Below are positions 24,684-35,949 of a stretch of 64,000 nt of DNA, one piece after another. Below the pieces are notes generated by a model. The model made no database searches, had not been told where the DNA came from, and saw only the letters and a program-made list of their open reading frames with translations. Source of the stretch: Cervus elaphus. Lineage: Eukaryota; Chordata; Mammalia; Artiodactyla; Cervidae. The stretch spans positions 101,381,152 to 101,445,151 of the forward strand of contig NC_057832.1 of the NCBI RefSeq assembly GCF_910594005.1. The letters run 5' to 3'. The position numbers and the translations under genes are program-made. Positions within the stretch are counted from its first letter, which is position 1. Each line of letters starts with the position of its first letter.

Positions 24684-25593
24684 ATAGAATTCTAGATTGA
24701 CAGTTATTTTCTTCAAGTACATTTTGGGTATCATTTCACTATTATCAATTTTCATTATTGGCAGTTTCAACTATTGCTTTTTTAGATGCAATCTGTCTTT
24801 TTTCCTGTGGCTGTTTAAATTTACAAATATGTTAGCTATACCTTTGCTTTAGGTTATTTTATAATTGTATAAATAGGGCAACTCCAGTGTGGTGACCCTG
24901 TTAATTATTATGTATTTTGGTTTTCTTTCAGTTAAAGGTACATTGCCTGTCTGTCTTTCATTTCTTTCATTTTCTCATTTTAATTGCACATTTATGTTTA
25001 ATTTTTTAAGCTTCTCTAATATCTTTATCTCATTTCCATTACTATATTGTTAATGTTTTCTTTCTTTCTTTGATCTTCATTTCAGTTATGTATTCTTTTC
25101 CTTCCTTTTTTCTGTCAACTCTGACATTCATGTTTTATTTACCTTTGTTCTCATATCTTAACTCTTCCATATCTCTGTTTTCTGTTTGTATCTCTAATTG
25201 TGCTAATAATGTATAAGAGAGTTTCTTACTTTTGTATATTCATATAAAAGTATTTGGCCATTTTTGTCTATTACATGACTACATTTTGATGTTGAATCAG
25301 ATTTTTTTGCCACTTCAAAATTTTTTCTTCCTTTTCCTTTTTATATCTTCATAAAAATCCTGAATTGCTTGTTTTTGATTTTGTTAATCTTTGAATGAAA
25401 TAAATTTTTCCTATTTTAAATAGGCTCTTAGGACTGTGTTCTGGAACAGCAAGATTTTTTCTTGCGGTATTGCTTTTCTCTTGGGATACTGTTTCTTCTC
25501 AACAGTACTCCTAATGCAAAAATCTCTTTTTTTTCCCACCAGACTGCTTCCTGAAACATGACTTGTTTCCCTAACTCCTGTTCATTCATGTCT

Positions 25594-25680
25594 TTTTTTT
25601 TTAATTAGTTTTTGTTAGTGTATAGTTGCTTTACAATGTTGTGTTCGTTTCTGCTGTACAGAGAATTGAATCAGCTATTT
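25594..25680 (-). mobile_element. L1 3'-end scrap
   Basis: tgtatagttgctttacaatg and gtttctgctgtacagagaa are typical of the L1 3' end in reverse complement. Confidence 0.7.
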
Positions 25681-25683
25681 GTG

Positions 25684-25887
25684 TGTGTGATTTGTTCAGT
25701 CATGTTCAACTCTTTGCCATCCCACGGACTGTAGCCCACCAGGCTTCTCTGTCCATGAACTTCTCCAGGTAAGAATACTGGAGTGAGGTATCTGTTCCCT
25801 TCTTCAGAGGATCTTCCTGACCCAGGGATTGAACCTGAGTCTCCTGCATCACTGGCACATTCTTTACCATCTGAACCATCAGGGCCT
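25684..25887 (-). mobile_element. Bov-tA-type SINE
   Basis: Reverse complement: gatttgttcagtcatgttc to gaaccatcagggc. Confidence 0.88.
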
Positions 25888-26179
25888 TTGTACTTTTGTT
25901 TGTGCTGTATTTGCCCTCCCTGATTACTTTACCTTTTTTTCACTGTTTGCTTCCAACTCATTCTTCAAGGCTAGCTCTTTCAAGCTAGTTTTTCAGAATT
26001 ATTCCTATACTTCAGTTGCTCTTCCATCTCTTAATTTCTGTTTGCCTTTATGCCATGTTTCTTATTTTGTGTATAAAAAATTATTAGTTTTCTGCTACAT
26101 ATAGTTCCAAATATTATATCATTTTTATAACTGTCATGTTTTCAAAGGCAAATATGCCATCTACTGTAATAAATACTAT

Positions 26180-26673
26180 GTTGTTGTTTAGTCGCTCAGT
26201 TGTGTCCAACTCTTTGCAACCCCATGGACTTCAGCATCCCAGGCTTCCCTGTCCTTCACCATCTCCTCGAGCTTGCTCAAACTCATGTGCATTGAGTTGG
26301 TGATGACATCCAACCATCTCGTCCTCTGTCATCCCCTTCTCCTCCTGCCTTCTGTCTTTACCAGCATCAGGATGTTTTCTAATGAGTGGGCTCTTCACAT
26401 CAGGTGGCCAAAGTATGGGAGCTTCAGCTTCAACCTCAGTCTTTCCAATGAGTATTCAGGGTTGATTTCCTTTATGATTGACTGGTTTGATCTCCTTGCA
26501 GTCTAAGGGACTTTCCAGAGTCTTCTCCAAACCATAGTTCAAAAGCATCAATTCTTCGGCACTCAGCCTTCTTTATGGTCCAATTCTCACATCCATACAT
26601 GACTACTGGAAAAATCATAGCTTTGACTATACAGACCTTTGTCAACAAATTGATGTCTCTTCTTTTTAATACA
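26180..26673 (-). mobile_element. BovB 3'-end fragment with 13-bp target duplication
   Basis: Reverse-complement BovB 3' end of about 490 bp reaching into the 3' coding part (TVKKAE and KVRLVKA equivalents on the minus strand). Perfect 13-bp direct repeats taataaatactat lie at 26167-26179 and 26674-26686. Confidence 0.9.
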
Positions 26674-26694
26674 TAATAAATACTATATATGAAT

Positions 26695-26850
26695 TAATTT
26701 ATTTAATTTTCATACCTACTTTCTAGGCACGTATTGTTATTTCAATTTAATAGATGACATTGATTAAGTAATTTGCCTAAGACAGTGTACTTAGTGAGTG
26801 GCAGAGCTAAATTTTAAGTCTGTTCACTTTACCACTGTGCTTTGCCTTCC
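26695..26850 (-). mobile_element. MIR relic
   Basis: gtaatttgcctaagacagtg and agtgagtggcagagctaaat fit MIR in reverse complement. Confidence 0.55.
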
Positions 26851-27879
26851 AAGTAAATATTTACTGGTTTAGTTGCCCCAATATTTATTGTTGTAAAGTA
26901 AACTTTTATAAGTCATGTATTTCTCTTGTCAGAATTTGATCAAACTGCTGAAATGCATAATTTTTTTAAAAATCTGTTTTACCCATCCATTATTATTATT
27001 GAACTATCAAAAACTTTTTTTATGCTGTACTGTAAGTGAATTTTTAATCTTTAAAAAAATTTCTGTGTTGGTAAAAAATTAGTTTGATTAAAGTTTGAAT
27101 GTAGGCCCCAATACAGTATTCAGTACTTTTTTTTTAATCTTGGATGAGGTTTGACCATAGTGTTTTCCTTTTGATTGAAATTTCCTTCCTAAGTTTTTTT
27201 TTTTTTTCAATCATGTCCTTTTTAAAAGAGTATTAATTCTTAGAGACAGAAACAGCTTGTGCCTGGTTAAGACTTTATGAAATGTGTTTATTATAGTCAA
27301 AATCATAGGGAAAAAGTGAGATGGTATTGGGCTGGGAGACTTTCAATAATTTGAGAATTGTTAGCAACTATATCTTAGTGTGATTTCTCCGAAGTCCTAT
27401 TTTCAGTTCTTTTGGATAGTTTATTCTTGGCAGACCCTTCTGATTTCCTGCTTTAGATTTTTGTCAAAAATAGACATATAGGAATATTAGCAACTGCCTG
27501 ATTTCTTAAAATATGAAAATAATCTTTTAAGCTTAAGTAGTTCTTGGACATTTAAATGCTGTCCTTTTTTTGTTTTGGGGACTTTTAAAATAGTATAACA
27601 GCTGTTTTCATACTTTTGTAGATGAGAATGTCATTGTTTCAGTAGAAAGCTCAGTTGTTTGCGTTCAATCATTTAGAATATATACAAGTAAATATACCAG
27701 ACAAAAGGCTTATTAACTAAGCAAGACCTTTCTAGAATTAGAAATATGGGAAACATAGGGAAATTATTTGGGCAGCAGAGGTGTAAACTTCATTTGTTAT
27801 TAGATCTTGAAAGGAGTTCTTTAACATTAAAACAAGGAACTGAAAGCAATATATTTTGAAAAAATCTTTACCCTGCCTT

Positions 27880-28000
27880 TTTGTTTTTTTCTTTTTTTTT
27901 AATGTGGGATCTTAGTTCCCTGAACAGGGATCGAATGTATGCCTCCCATAGTGGAAGAGTGATATCTTAATCACTGGACGGCCAGGGAAGTCCCATCTTT
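27880..28000 (-). mobile_element. CHR-2-like SINE fragment
   Basis: Reverse complement of a tRNA-derived cetartiodactyl SINE: gatcttagttccctgaacag to ggacggccagggaagtccc. Confidence 0.75.
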
Positions 28001-28537
28001 ACCGTGCTTTAATAATGTTTGTAGCATTTTTATTCATCTCAAGTATTTCAAGCTTATGACTGTTTTTAATTTTAACTTATTCTATTAAAAAATAAAGTCT
28101 CTTTAGCATGTCTCCTATGGGTTTGAAATGACTGTTCACCAAGAAACAGTATATTAATAAACTTTATATTACTATTCTTCTTTTTGAGGACATGAAAGAA
28201 GATTCTTAAGCATGTTATTTCACTGAAAATAGCTACCAAATATAATTTGCTTCAGATCTGATCTGGACTATTTAATGATAACCCAGTTTCTCTGGCAGTA
28301 GGCAATAATATGTATTCTAATAGATTAAATGAGGGTAATCTTTAATTTATCATGTTTCTCTGCAAAATGCAATATTTTAAGTAATTTTAAAATTTTGAGT
28401 CATGAGATAGTGTATATTACAAAATGAAAGTACCAAGAATTTAGAGTTGAGTGTGGAGAGCTATGAGAGAGCTGGAATTATGTTTCTAGTTTTTATGTCT
28501 TATGGTAAGCCATGATTTCTCCAAAAGAGGTGTTGTG

Positions 28538-28561
28538 GGTTGGTTTGGTTTGGTTTGGTTT
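28538..28561. repeat. (GGTTT)n short tandem repeat
   Basis: Four to five ggttt units in a row. Confidence 0.9.
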
Positions 28562-29069
28562 TAGTTTTAGTTTTTGGTAGAACAGTTATCAAACTAGCCA
28601 TTTGTTTTCTGGAACAACTTCCAACTGACATGAATACTTCAGATAAGAAAGTGATCTGGAGTAGTGGCAAACCAGTGTTGCAGAGAGAAAATGAAACATA
28701 AGTAAACTTGAGCCTCAGTGTCCAATAGGTCTTTTATTTAAGAGTGAGATTACATTTTTTCCTTTAAATTGTAATTAATGTGACATATTTCAACTGTTCT
28801 CTCCCTCTTTTATTAGAATATTTAATAATGCAGTAGAATGATCTGGTGTGGTGAGTTATGTTTCCCAGACTTTTGCTTTTTTACAAGTGTTATTGAATAG
28901 GTACATTTTGTTGTGTCTTTTACTATAGTGTTTAATCTTAGAGTATAATTTAAAAACTATTATTTGTGTTAGTTATATGTATGTGTTTATTTTTATCTAC
29001 ATGCTCTCTATAAAGAGCTGAAAATACTTTAGACTTTGGAATTGGGCTTTTTACCTTTTTGTTTAGAGT

Positions 29070-29215
29070 CTTTGGGCTTGTTAATTTCTCTGAACCTTAA
29101 TTTTCTAAACTTTGCAATAATTAGTAATAACCATTGCATAGATTTATTTTACGGAGTAAATGAGTTAACCTTTCTGGTGTCTTGCACACAGTAAGTATGC
29201 AATAAAAGTCAACTC
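29070..29215 (+). mobile_element. MIR relic
   Basis: aatttctctgaaccttaatt, gagtaaatgagttaacctt and gcacacagtaagtatgcaat fit the MIR. Confidence 0.6.
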
Positions 29216-30765
29216 TTCTTTGGTAAGATCTTTTTAAAGAGTTGCTTCCAGGTTTGATATTGAAGTAACTTTCTTCAGGTTTTCTGATAGTCTCCAAGAA
29301 GGAGTAAGAGTTACCAAAGAGAACTGTGTGACCTTTAGACTAGTGAAGAGGAAAGGGATTTATTTGAGACAGAGGGAGGCAAATTAAAAAGTTCCCCAAA
29401 CAATGTTTTTTAAATATTTGCTTGACTGCTTTGCAAGATGGTGTGACTTGTCAGGGAGCCATTATGTACTAGAAATTGACTTCATTAGAAGTAGGAGTTT
29501 TATGAACAGTTTGTTGGAATGTGAGGAACTTAGTAACAATAAGATGACTCAAAGGAAATGTCAACCATGTGGCTCGGAAAGTCCCTCCACCTCTTGCTGT
29601 TTTTCCATTCTAAGCATTTATTATATACTGAGCATCTCTGATGTTACACTGTTAACTGTCATTATTCAAAAGAAGGTTAACTGTATCTATCTAGAGGAAA
29701 ATCATCATAATTTCTAATTTTAAGTTTGGAGTACTTAATATTTAAATTTTGGAAGTAAGTTCCTCTGCATGCCTGAGTATAAATCCTTTGTGTATACTTA
29801 GGTCTCTTTGTCCTTGTTAAAACAAGCTAATGTCAATGTACAAAGCACTGCTTGTAGAAACTGAATGTGTCTAGTGAGCCTTGAAGAAGAGATGTTTCAG
29901 GGGTAACAAAGTATATGTGAAAATGGTTTATATTGGTAATAACAGTATGTTGCAAAATTCTCCCTAAGTTATGAGGGAAAACCCTGTATCTAGTTGTTTT
30001 GTGGCTTTTCTTCTGATAGTAATAGCACTCAATGCAAAAAAAAAAAAAAATTGGGAAAACAAATAAATACAAAGGCAAAAACTAAAATCAAAATTATCCT
30101 ACTCCTGCTAACCAAAGAAAGTCACTTTTAAGTTTTAGATGTATGTCAATTTGTGTTTTTCTGTGTATGATATTTACAAATTAATTTTACAAAAATTGCA
30201 TAATGTTTTGAGAATTGCTTTTTTTACATTGAAAAATTCCTGACAATATTTTCATAAGACAGTTGTGTTTGTTAGAAGAGAAATTGTGAAGCTCTTGATG
30301 GATGAAGTATTTGTAAGCTTTTCAGGTTAATTAAGAGTCAGAATAGAAGGATTGGTTGAAGAAACAGAGAATTTTACCTCCAATGTTCAGAATGACTTTA
30401 AAGATCAGGAAGTCCTTCATCTGATTGTGACTGTTCCTGTGATCACTACCTTAGGAGCTCTTAGAAGAATTTCCCCCAGTGGATTGTGATTTCTTTTTCA
30501 GAATAGTCATAGAAGACTTTAAGGAGAAAGAGGAGATGGAGACTTTCCTAAGGTGAACAAACATAAGGTGGAATCAGCCAGACACACCCAGTTGGAGTAA
30601 ATAAATATATTGGTTTTAACAGTGATGGAATCCTAGAATGGCAGAATTTGGAAGGAACCTCAGGCTCTGTCCAACTCTTAAACACCAGTTTTACAGATGA
30701 GGAACTTACTTATCAAAAGTCCTGTAACAAATTACTGTCGGAGACTTAGGTAATATGACAATCGC

Positions 30766-30942
30766 GTGCTCTGTCGCTTCAGTCTTGTCTGACAGTTTGC
30801 AGCCCTGTGGACTGTAGCCTGCCAGTCTCCTCTGTCCATGGGATTCTCTATGCAAGAATACTAGAGTGGGTTGCTATGCCCTCCTTCAGGGGTCTTCCCG
30901 ACCCAGGGATCGAACCTGCATCTCATATGTCTCCTGCATTGG
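30766..30942 (-). mobile_element. Bov-tA2-type SINE, cut by a plus-strand SINE
   Basis: gtgctctgtcgcttcagtc to catatgtctcctgcattggc in reverse complement; its terminal head part is missing where the next SINE begins. Confidence 0.85.
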
Positions 30943-31150
30943 CTTGGGCTTCACTGGTGGTTCAGATGGTAAAGAATCTGCCTGCAGTGCAGGAGACCCA
31001 GGTTCAATCCCTTGGTGGGGAAGATCCCCGGATAAGGGAACGGCAACCCATTCCAGTATTCATGCCTGGAGAATTCCATGGACAGAGGAGCCTGGTGGGC
31101 TACAGCCCCTGGGGTCACAAAGAGTCAGACCAGACTGAGTGACTAAGACA
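30943..31150 (+). mobile_element. Bov-tA SINE
   Basis: Head gggcttcactggtggttcag, tail ccagactgagtgactaagac. Forms an inverted pair with the SINE before it. Confidence 0.9.
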
Positions 31151-32338
31151 CAAAAAGATACAAAATTTATTACTTTTCTAATTGTCTCTATTGTTGCTTT
31201 GTATTTTTCTGCTGTTTTCTTATCTCCCTCAGTTTTCTGTTTATCTCTGTATAGTTCCATCTTTTACTTTTTCCTCTCTCTCCTCTTCAGTTAGCCATTA
31301 TGTAGAATATTTTAAAGTCATTATTTATCTTAAATAATTTTATCTTATCCTGTTTACGGCTTGTAAGAAGGATCATTTAACTTTTATGTGCCTTTAACAA
31401 AAAGAACTAAAATATACTGTTTTATTTCTAAATTTGTAATTATTATATTTATTATCATCTTATCACTATTGTTAGTAGGAGCGCCACAACATTTTGTTTG
31501 GAAAAAAAAGATTTCCTACTCTTGTAATGGGAAAATACTATTGGCCAGAATAGACTGGATGGGGCAAGAACTGTCATGAAAACCTATGGGAGTAGATAAT
31601 ATTAATAGAAACACTCAATAAAACATGCTGTAAATCCATTTGTTCCCCTTACTTTAACATTTAAAATATAAATGTTAATTTATGAGTGCTAATTTAAGAA
31701 GGAGAGAGCTTACTTTAAGTCCACAGGCAAAGAAAAAGAAACTAATTGAGTTTATGAGATAGAGCTTTTCTTCTCAAAGCCATGTGAAAGGACTTGAAAG
31801 CTGAAGGGTGTGGTGGCAATTGAGCTTCATAATTGCCCAGAAAAGAAAGAGATTAGGGAGGTTCTGTAAATCACACAGTCTTTGGCAAGTATACAAGTCA
31901 GGGAGAACAGACAGTTTTACTTTAAGTTCTTTGCAAAAGTATTTACTTTCAGTGGCTAAATGAAGCAAAAGGAAATCCTTTATTCAGATTGAAATCAGAG
32001 TCAAATGACAGAATTTACAGTAAAGGTAACTCTGTAAATTATAATCTGTTTGAGCTCATGTAAAAGAAAACCCTAGTTTGAAAAGTAAGGGAATGTTGTT
32101 TTATCATATAACAATAAGTCCAGAGAGGTAAGGTAGATTTCATGGTTAGTGGATTCAGTGATCCGGTTTCTTTCTCTATCTCTCTCTGTCCTGTCATCAT
32201 TACAGAGTTGATTTCATTCTTGAATGTAGCAGTTATGTACATTTGCATGTTGATATAAACATTTCCAGGGGAACAAAAGTAGATTTTTTCTTCCTTCTCT
32301 GTATATTCATTCAGAAGTAAGAAGATATTTCCCTAAAG

Positions 32339-32369
32339 CAACCCACCCCATCCCACCCCACCCCACCCG
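32339..32369. repeat. C/A-rich short repeat (cccca-like)
   Basis: ccaccccatcccaccccacc and similar; imperfect ccccac units. Confidence 0.85.
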
Positions 32370-32634
32370 CCAGGAGATCCTCATGATTCAGTAGCCAGAA
32401 ATTGGTTTCATGCCATTCTTAAACTAATCTTTGTTGAAGAGCACAGGATTAGGAATTGATAATAATTTGGAGTAGAATGGATGTATGTGGGGAGTTCAAT
32501 CTCCATCATAGTACCTAGTATAGACCACCATAGTACCTAGTATAACTAGTTACTATACTGTAACAATTCCTGTTAAGAACGAGATTTAGAATTTATTAAA
32601 TGAAGAAAGTAAAGCATAGTGAAACATGAGTCCC

Positions 32635-32815
32635 CGCCTGACCACTTAAAGCTCTGTGGTTTGGGTTAAATTCATTGATTAGTCTTAGGTATGCAGTTCC
32701 ACATCTATAAAATGAAGATAATAATGTGTAATTCATAAGGTTGATTTTAGAATTAAATCAGATAAGATAGCACAGATTCTAACATTTAGTATTCAATAAA
32801 TATACTATTAACAGT
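32635..32815 (+). mobile_element. MIR relic
   Basis: cacatctataaaatgaagat and tagtattcaataaatatact fit the MIR. Confidence 0.55.
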
Positions 32816-33221
32816 TACTGGTACTTTTATCTCTATACAATTTTATACTTAAACTGTAAAAATGGTTATTTTCACTTTAAAGGACTAGTTTTGTTTTTTC
32901 CCGAAGATAAAGAGCCTAGTCCAAAGTTGTTGGAGCTCCCGTTTCCTTTTCTAGTTTTTTGGGATAATAGTACAAAAATGGGGAGAACTTAGTAAGTTTA
33001 GTATGAGCTGCTGCTGAAAAAATTTGTGTACATGGTCGTGTGAACTTATATTTTGCTATTTATATTTGAAGTAGCATAAAAACTAAAGTGACATATTTTA
33101 TGAAAATGTGCTGTTGTTTTAGTGTCATATTAGGTAGGCTTCTACATTTTGGTCTTTTTTTTTGCTGTAATAAAAAGTGTAAGCTATTAAGATGTAATTC
33201 TTTTTCCTTTAATATTTGCAG

Positions 33222-33299
33222 ATGGCTTGTTCAATCAGTATATCAGTCAGCAGGAATATAAGCCACGATGGAGTCAGATCATTCCCAAAAGTACCAAAG
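33222..33299 (+). CDS. MKLN1: MKLN1 internal exon, end of CTLH motif
   Basis: After the acceptor aatatttgcag the exon reads AT|GGC TTG TTC, giving (D)GLFNQYISQQEYKPRWSQII and PKSTK, about residues 235-261. This completes CTLH and begins the linker to the kelch propeller. It ends AAAG|gtaagt, a consensus donor, with one base of a glycine codon left. At 78 nt it is one of the two shortest coding exons here. It sits behind the largest intron of the window (17528-33221). Confidence 0.96.
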
Positions 33300-34875
33300 G
33301 TAAGTCTGACCTTCTAGGTTGTGGGTGCTTTTGCTTTAATGTTCCATTTTCATTTGTGCTCAAGTTTCACTGTACCCTACTAATGAAAAGCAGGTGCTTA
33401 AAAAAAAGACATAGGTTCCTCAGCAAGATGGCAGAGGTTGTTTATTACATTAAATTTTTCTTTCAAATTTTTTTGTTTTATGGCTATAACAGAAGGTTGG
33501 GCATTATTTACACAGAATAGCAGCACAAACTGCTTTTATATAGAGACTCTGTAAAATTATAGGTTATGGTATTATAATGCCAAACACGTGTCCCTAGAAA
33601 ACCTTAAATTCTGCAAAATTGCTCACAAAGCTCATAGGACTTATGAGAGAGGTAGAAATGGGACATACCATTCTAAATCTGTGGAACTTAATAGCCAGAT
33701 ACTAATAAAAACTAGTGCAGTAATTCTAATAAGAATAAGTGCTAGTATGTAGAGTTGGACATGACTGAACAACGACAGTTAAATATAGGCGTTTATATTA
33801 AGCATCACAGTGATTTTGGAACCTTAAATCTTGGGCACACACTTCTTTTTTTGAGCTATAGACACTAGAGGACACTTGATGCTAATGAAGACTATTTTTG
33901 TCAGAACTTAAAATCTGACCTTGGGTGTGATATTCTTCAGTAATCTGTCTTTTCATATGGGAGAAGTTTCTGTCACTCCTTCATTGGCACTCACTGCTTT
34001 GTCAGATGGTTAACATAATGCAAAGTATAGCAGTTCTTAAATGCAACTGCTTGTGGTAAAGGAAGGCAGTTCTGTGGATGTTCAGCTTTCTTCCTCTGCT
34101 CTTCATACATTGTCAAAGCCTTCATTTTATTTGTGAGAAGGCTTTCCCAGATATAGTGTTAAACATCAATATACTGGAGAAAATTGCTAATGAACCTGCA
34201 TAAGTTCTGAGTTACATTGGCATCATTTTCCTATTTTATCAGTCACATCCAAGGTAATTTTCTTCAAAGAAGTACGTGTGGTAGCAAACAGATTGTAGAT
34301 GTACATATCTGAAAGCTAATGGATTAAATATATAAAATGCAAGCATACTGACAATAAATTTATTTTAGTGTTCTCTTAATCTATTCTTGAAAGTGGTAAT
34401 ACTGACTTTACTGATCGGAGAGAAGAAGGAAGAAAAGGGCAAAACTTCTACAATAATGAGCTGCAGAATCTAAACCTATCTATTAAAAAGGGGAAAGAAT
34501 TTGCAGGAAACTTCTGAATGATTAGTGCTTGAATATATTTTCAGTTTTGCATCTTATGTATAATATATAAGAACTAACATTTCAGTCTTTTTAATAATAT
34601 CCCGGTGAAATCAGTAAAAACTTGGGTGGTCCCTGTTTTACATAGGAGAAGGCTGATTCAGGGAAAGTTATTAGCTAACATAATACATTTCAATTAATGG
34701 GAGAATTGCAAAGAAAAATTCGGTTTTCAAGTTTACATCAAGTAAGGCATTAGAATCTTGTAGCTGTTGAACCACGGAAATGAAATTTTATCTTCATTTA
34801 TGTAGGATCTGATATAAAGTAAGATCAAAGTTGAATAATAGTTTTCTCCTACTGAAGTTTAAGATTTTCACTCAT

Positions 34876-35092
34876 TGTATTTATTTATCTGGCTGCACCA
34901 GGTCCTGGTTGTGTTACGCAGATCTTTGTTGTGGAATGAGGGCCCTTCCGTTGCAGTGCTCGGTTTCTCTGTAGTTAGTGCGCCGTCTTACTTGCCCTGC
35001 AGCATGTGGGATCTTTTCCCAACCAGGGTTCGAACCCACTTCCCCTGCATTGGAAGGCGAATTCTTAACCACTGGACCAGCAGGGAAGTCCC
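34876..35092 (-). mobile_element. CHR-2-like SINE
   Basis: Reverse complement ending ccactggaccagcagggaag with a B-box-like gggttcgaac; starts near tttatttatctggctgcacc. Confidence 0.78.
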
Positions 35093-35331
35093 TTCACTGA
35101 TTATATTTAAACCTGCCTATTAAGCTCTGTGGTATGTAAATAAGAATCAAAAGAAAGCAAATTTTACATTTTGTCACACAGTATTACTCAAAGTGGTGGA
35201 TTATGTGGAAACTGATTTCTGAAATATTGGAAAACAAAATTAGTAAAGTGAGGAAATTATCATTAATGTAAAACTTGATAGCAACATAGTTATCAGTAGC
35301 TAGTTTAATGAACTTTAAAACTGCTCATTAG

Positions 35332-35490
35332 GGACTTCCCTGGTGGTCCAGTGGCTAGGACTACATGTTCCCAGTGTAGGGGTCCTGAGTTTGAGCCCTG
35401 GGCAGGGAACTAGAACCCCAAATGCTGCAACTAAGACCCAGTGCAGCCAAATAAATAAGAATAAAATTTTTTTTAATAATAAAAATAAAA
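35332..35490 (+). mobile_element. CHR-2-like SINE with A-rich tail
   Basis: Head gggacttccctggtggtcca, then gcagggaactagaacccc and an A-rich tail to about 35490. Confidence 0.82.
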
Positions 35491-35883
35491 CTGCTCATTT
35501 TACTAATAACCCATGCCTAGAGTTATAAGACCTGCAGTCTAATTCTGTAATTGTTTTCCACCTTCACTTTGTCACTCCACCAGTTTAGAGATTTTACGTT
35601 TTTGTGGAATATCCTATGTCTTTGCTGCTTAATGGCATTGATTCTAAATAAGTTGAAAATAGCTTGCAGTGCATTAAGAGCCTGAAAGCAATTAGAAAAA
35701 AAGAGCAAGATAATTATTATAAATTTAGTTATAAGTAATATTTCTTCTATGAGTCCTCTTATTCTTAATATTGAAGGAATAGGTGTGTTATTTTCACTAC
35801 TACTCATTACAGACTTATGAATGAAGTTACTCTGGATATGCAGTTGTTACTTCTTTTAAAAAAATACATTGTTTCTACTTCAG

Positions 35884-35949
35884 GTGATGGAGAAGATAAC
35901 CGGCCAGGAATGAGGGGAGGTCATCAGATGGTTATTGACGTCCAGACAG
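35884..35949 (+). CDS. MKLN1: MKLN1 internal exon, entry into kelch propeller
   Basis: The 66-nt exon follows tctacttcag and encodes GDGEDNRPGMRGGHQMVIDV plus QT, about residues 261-283. The segment RPGMRGGHQMVID is the first strand of kelch repeat 1 in muskelin. It ends ACAG|gtaagg with one base of the next glutamate codon. The reading frame stays open for another 105 codons into the intron, so an unspliced message would not stop at once; that is only a remark on the sequence. Confidence 0.95.

Larger units (their letters stand above)
22310..25100 (-). mobile_element. Large old L1 relic, interrupted by SINEs
   Basis: Antisense L1 ORF2 landmarks occur in order: tctattaatgtgtggaatca, gagagaaccaacttctggtt, taaggcatagattgtctta and tttactgggtatagaattct. 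It is broken by a Bov-tA (23769-23951) and a Bov-A (24561-24683). No frame remains. Confidence 0.7.
17528..33221 (+). other. MKLN1: MKLN1 intron, 15.7 kb (largest in window)
   Basis: GT-AG intron dense in repeats up to 26.7 kb: a flank-plus-SINE segment duplicated elsewhere, LTR-like relics, three minus-strand BovB fragments, several SINEs and a large old L1 relic (about 22310-25100). Beyond that, a CHR-2-like SINE (27880-28000), MIR relics, and an inverted SINE pair (30766-31150). The stretches 20300-21270, 26860-27870, 28010-29060, 29220-30610 and 31160-32330 hold nothing else that I recognise. Confidence 0.8.
33300..35883 (+). other. MKLN1: MKLN1 intron, 2.6 kb
   Basis: GT-AG intron with two CHR-2-like SINEs in opposite orientations (34876-35092 minus, 35332-35490 plus). 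A 33-bp scrap resembling a BovB/SINE tail lies near 33748-33780. The stretch 33300-34870 is otherwise without recognisable features. Confidence 0.8.
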
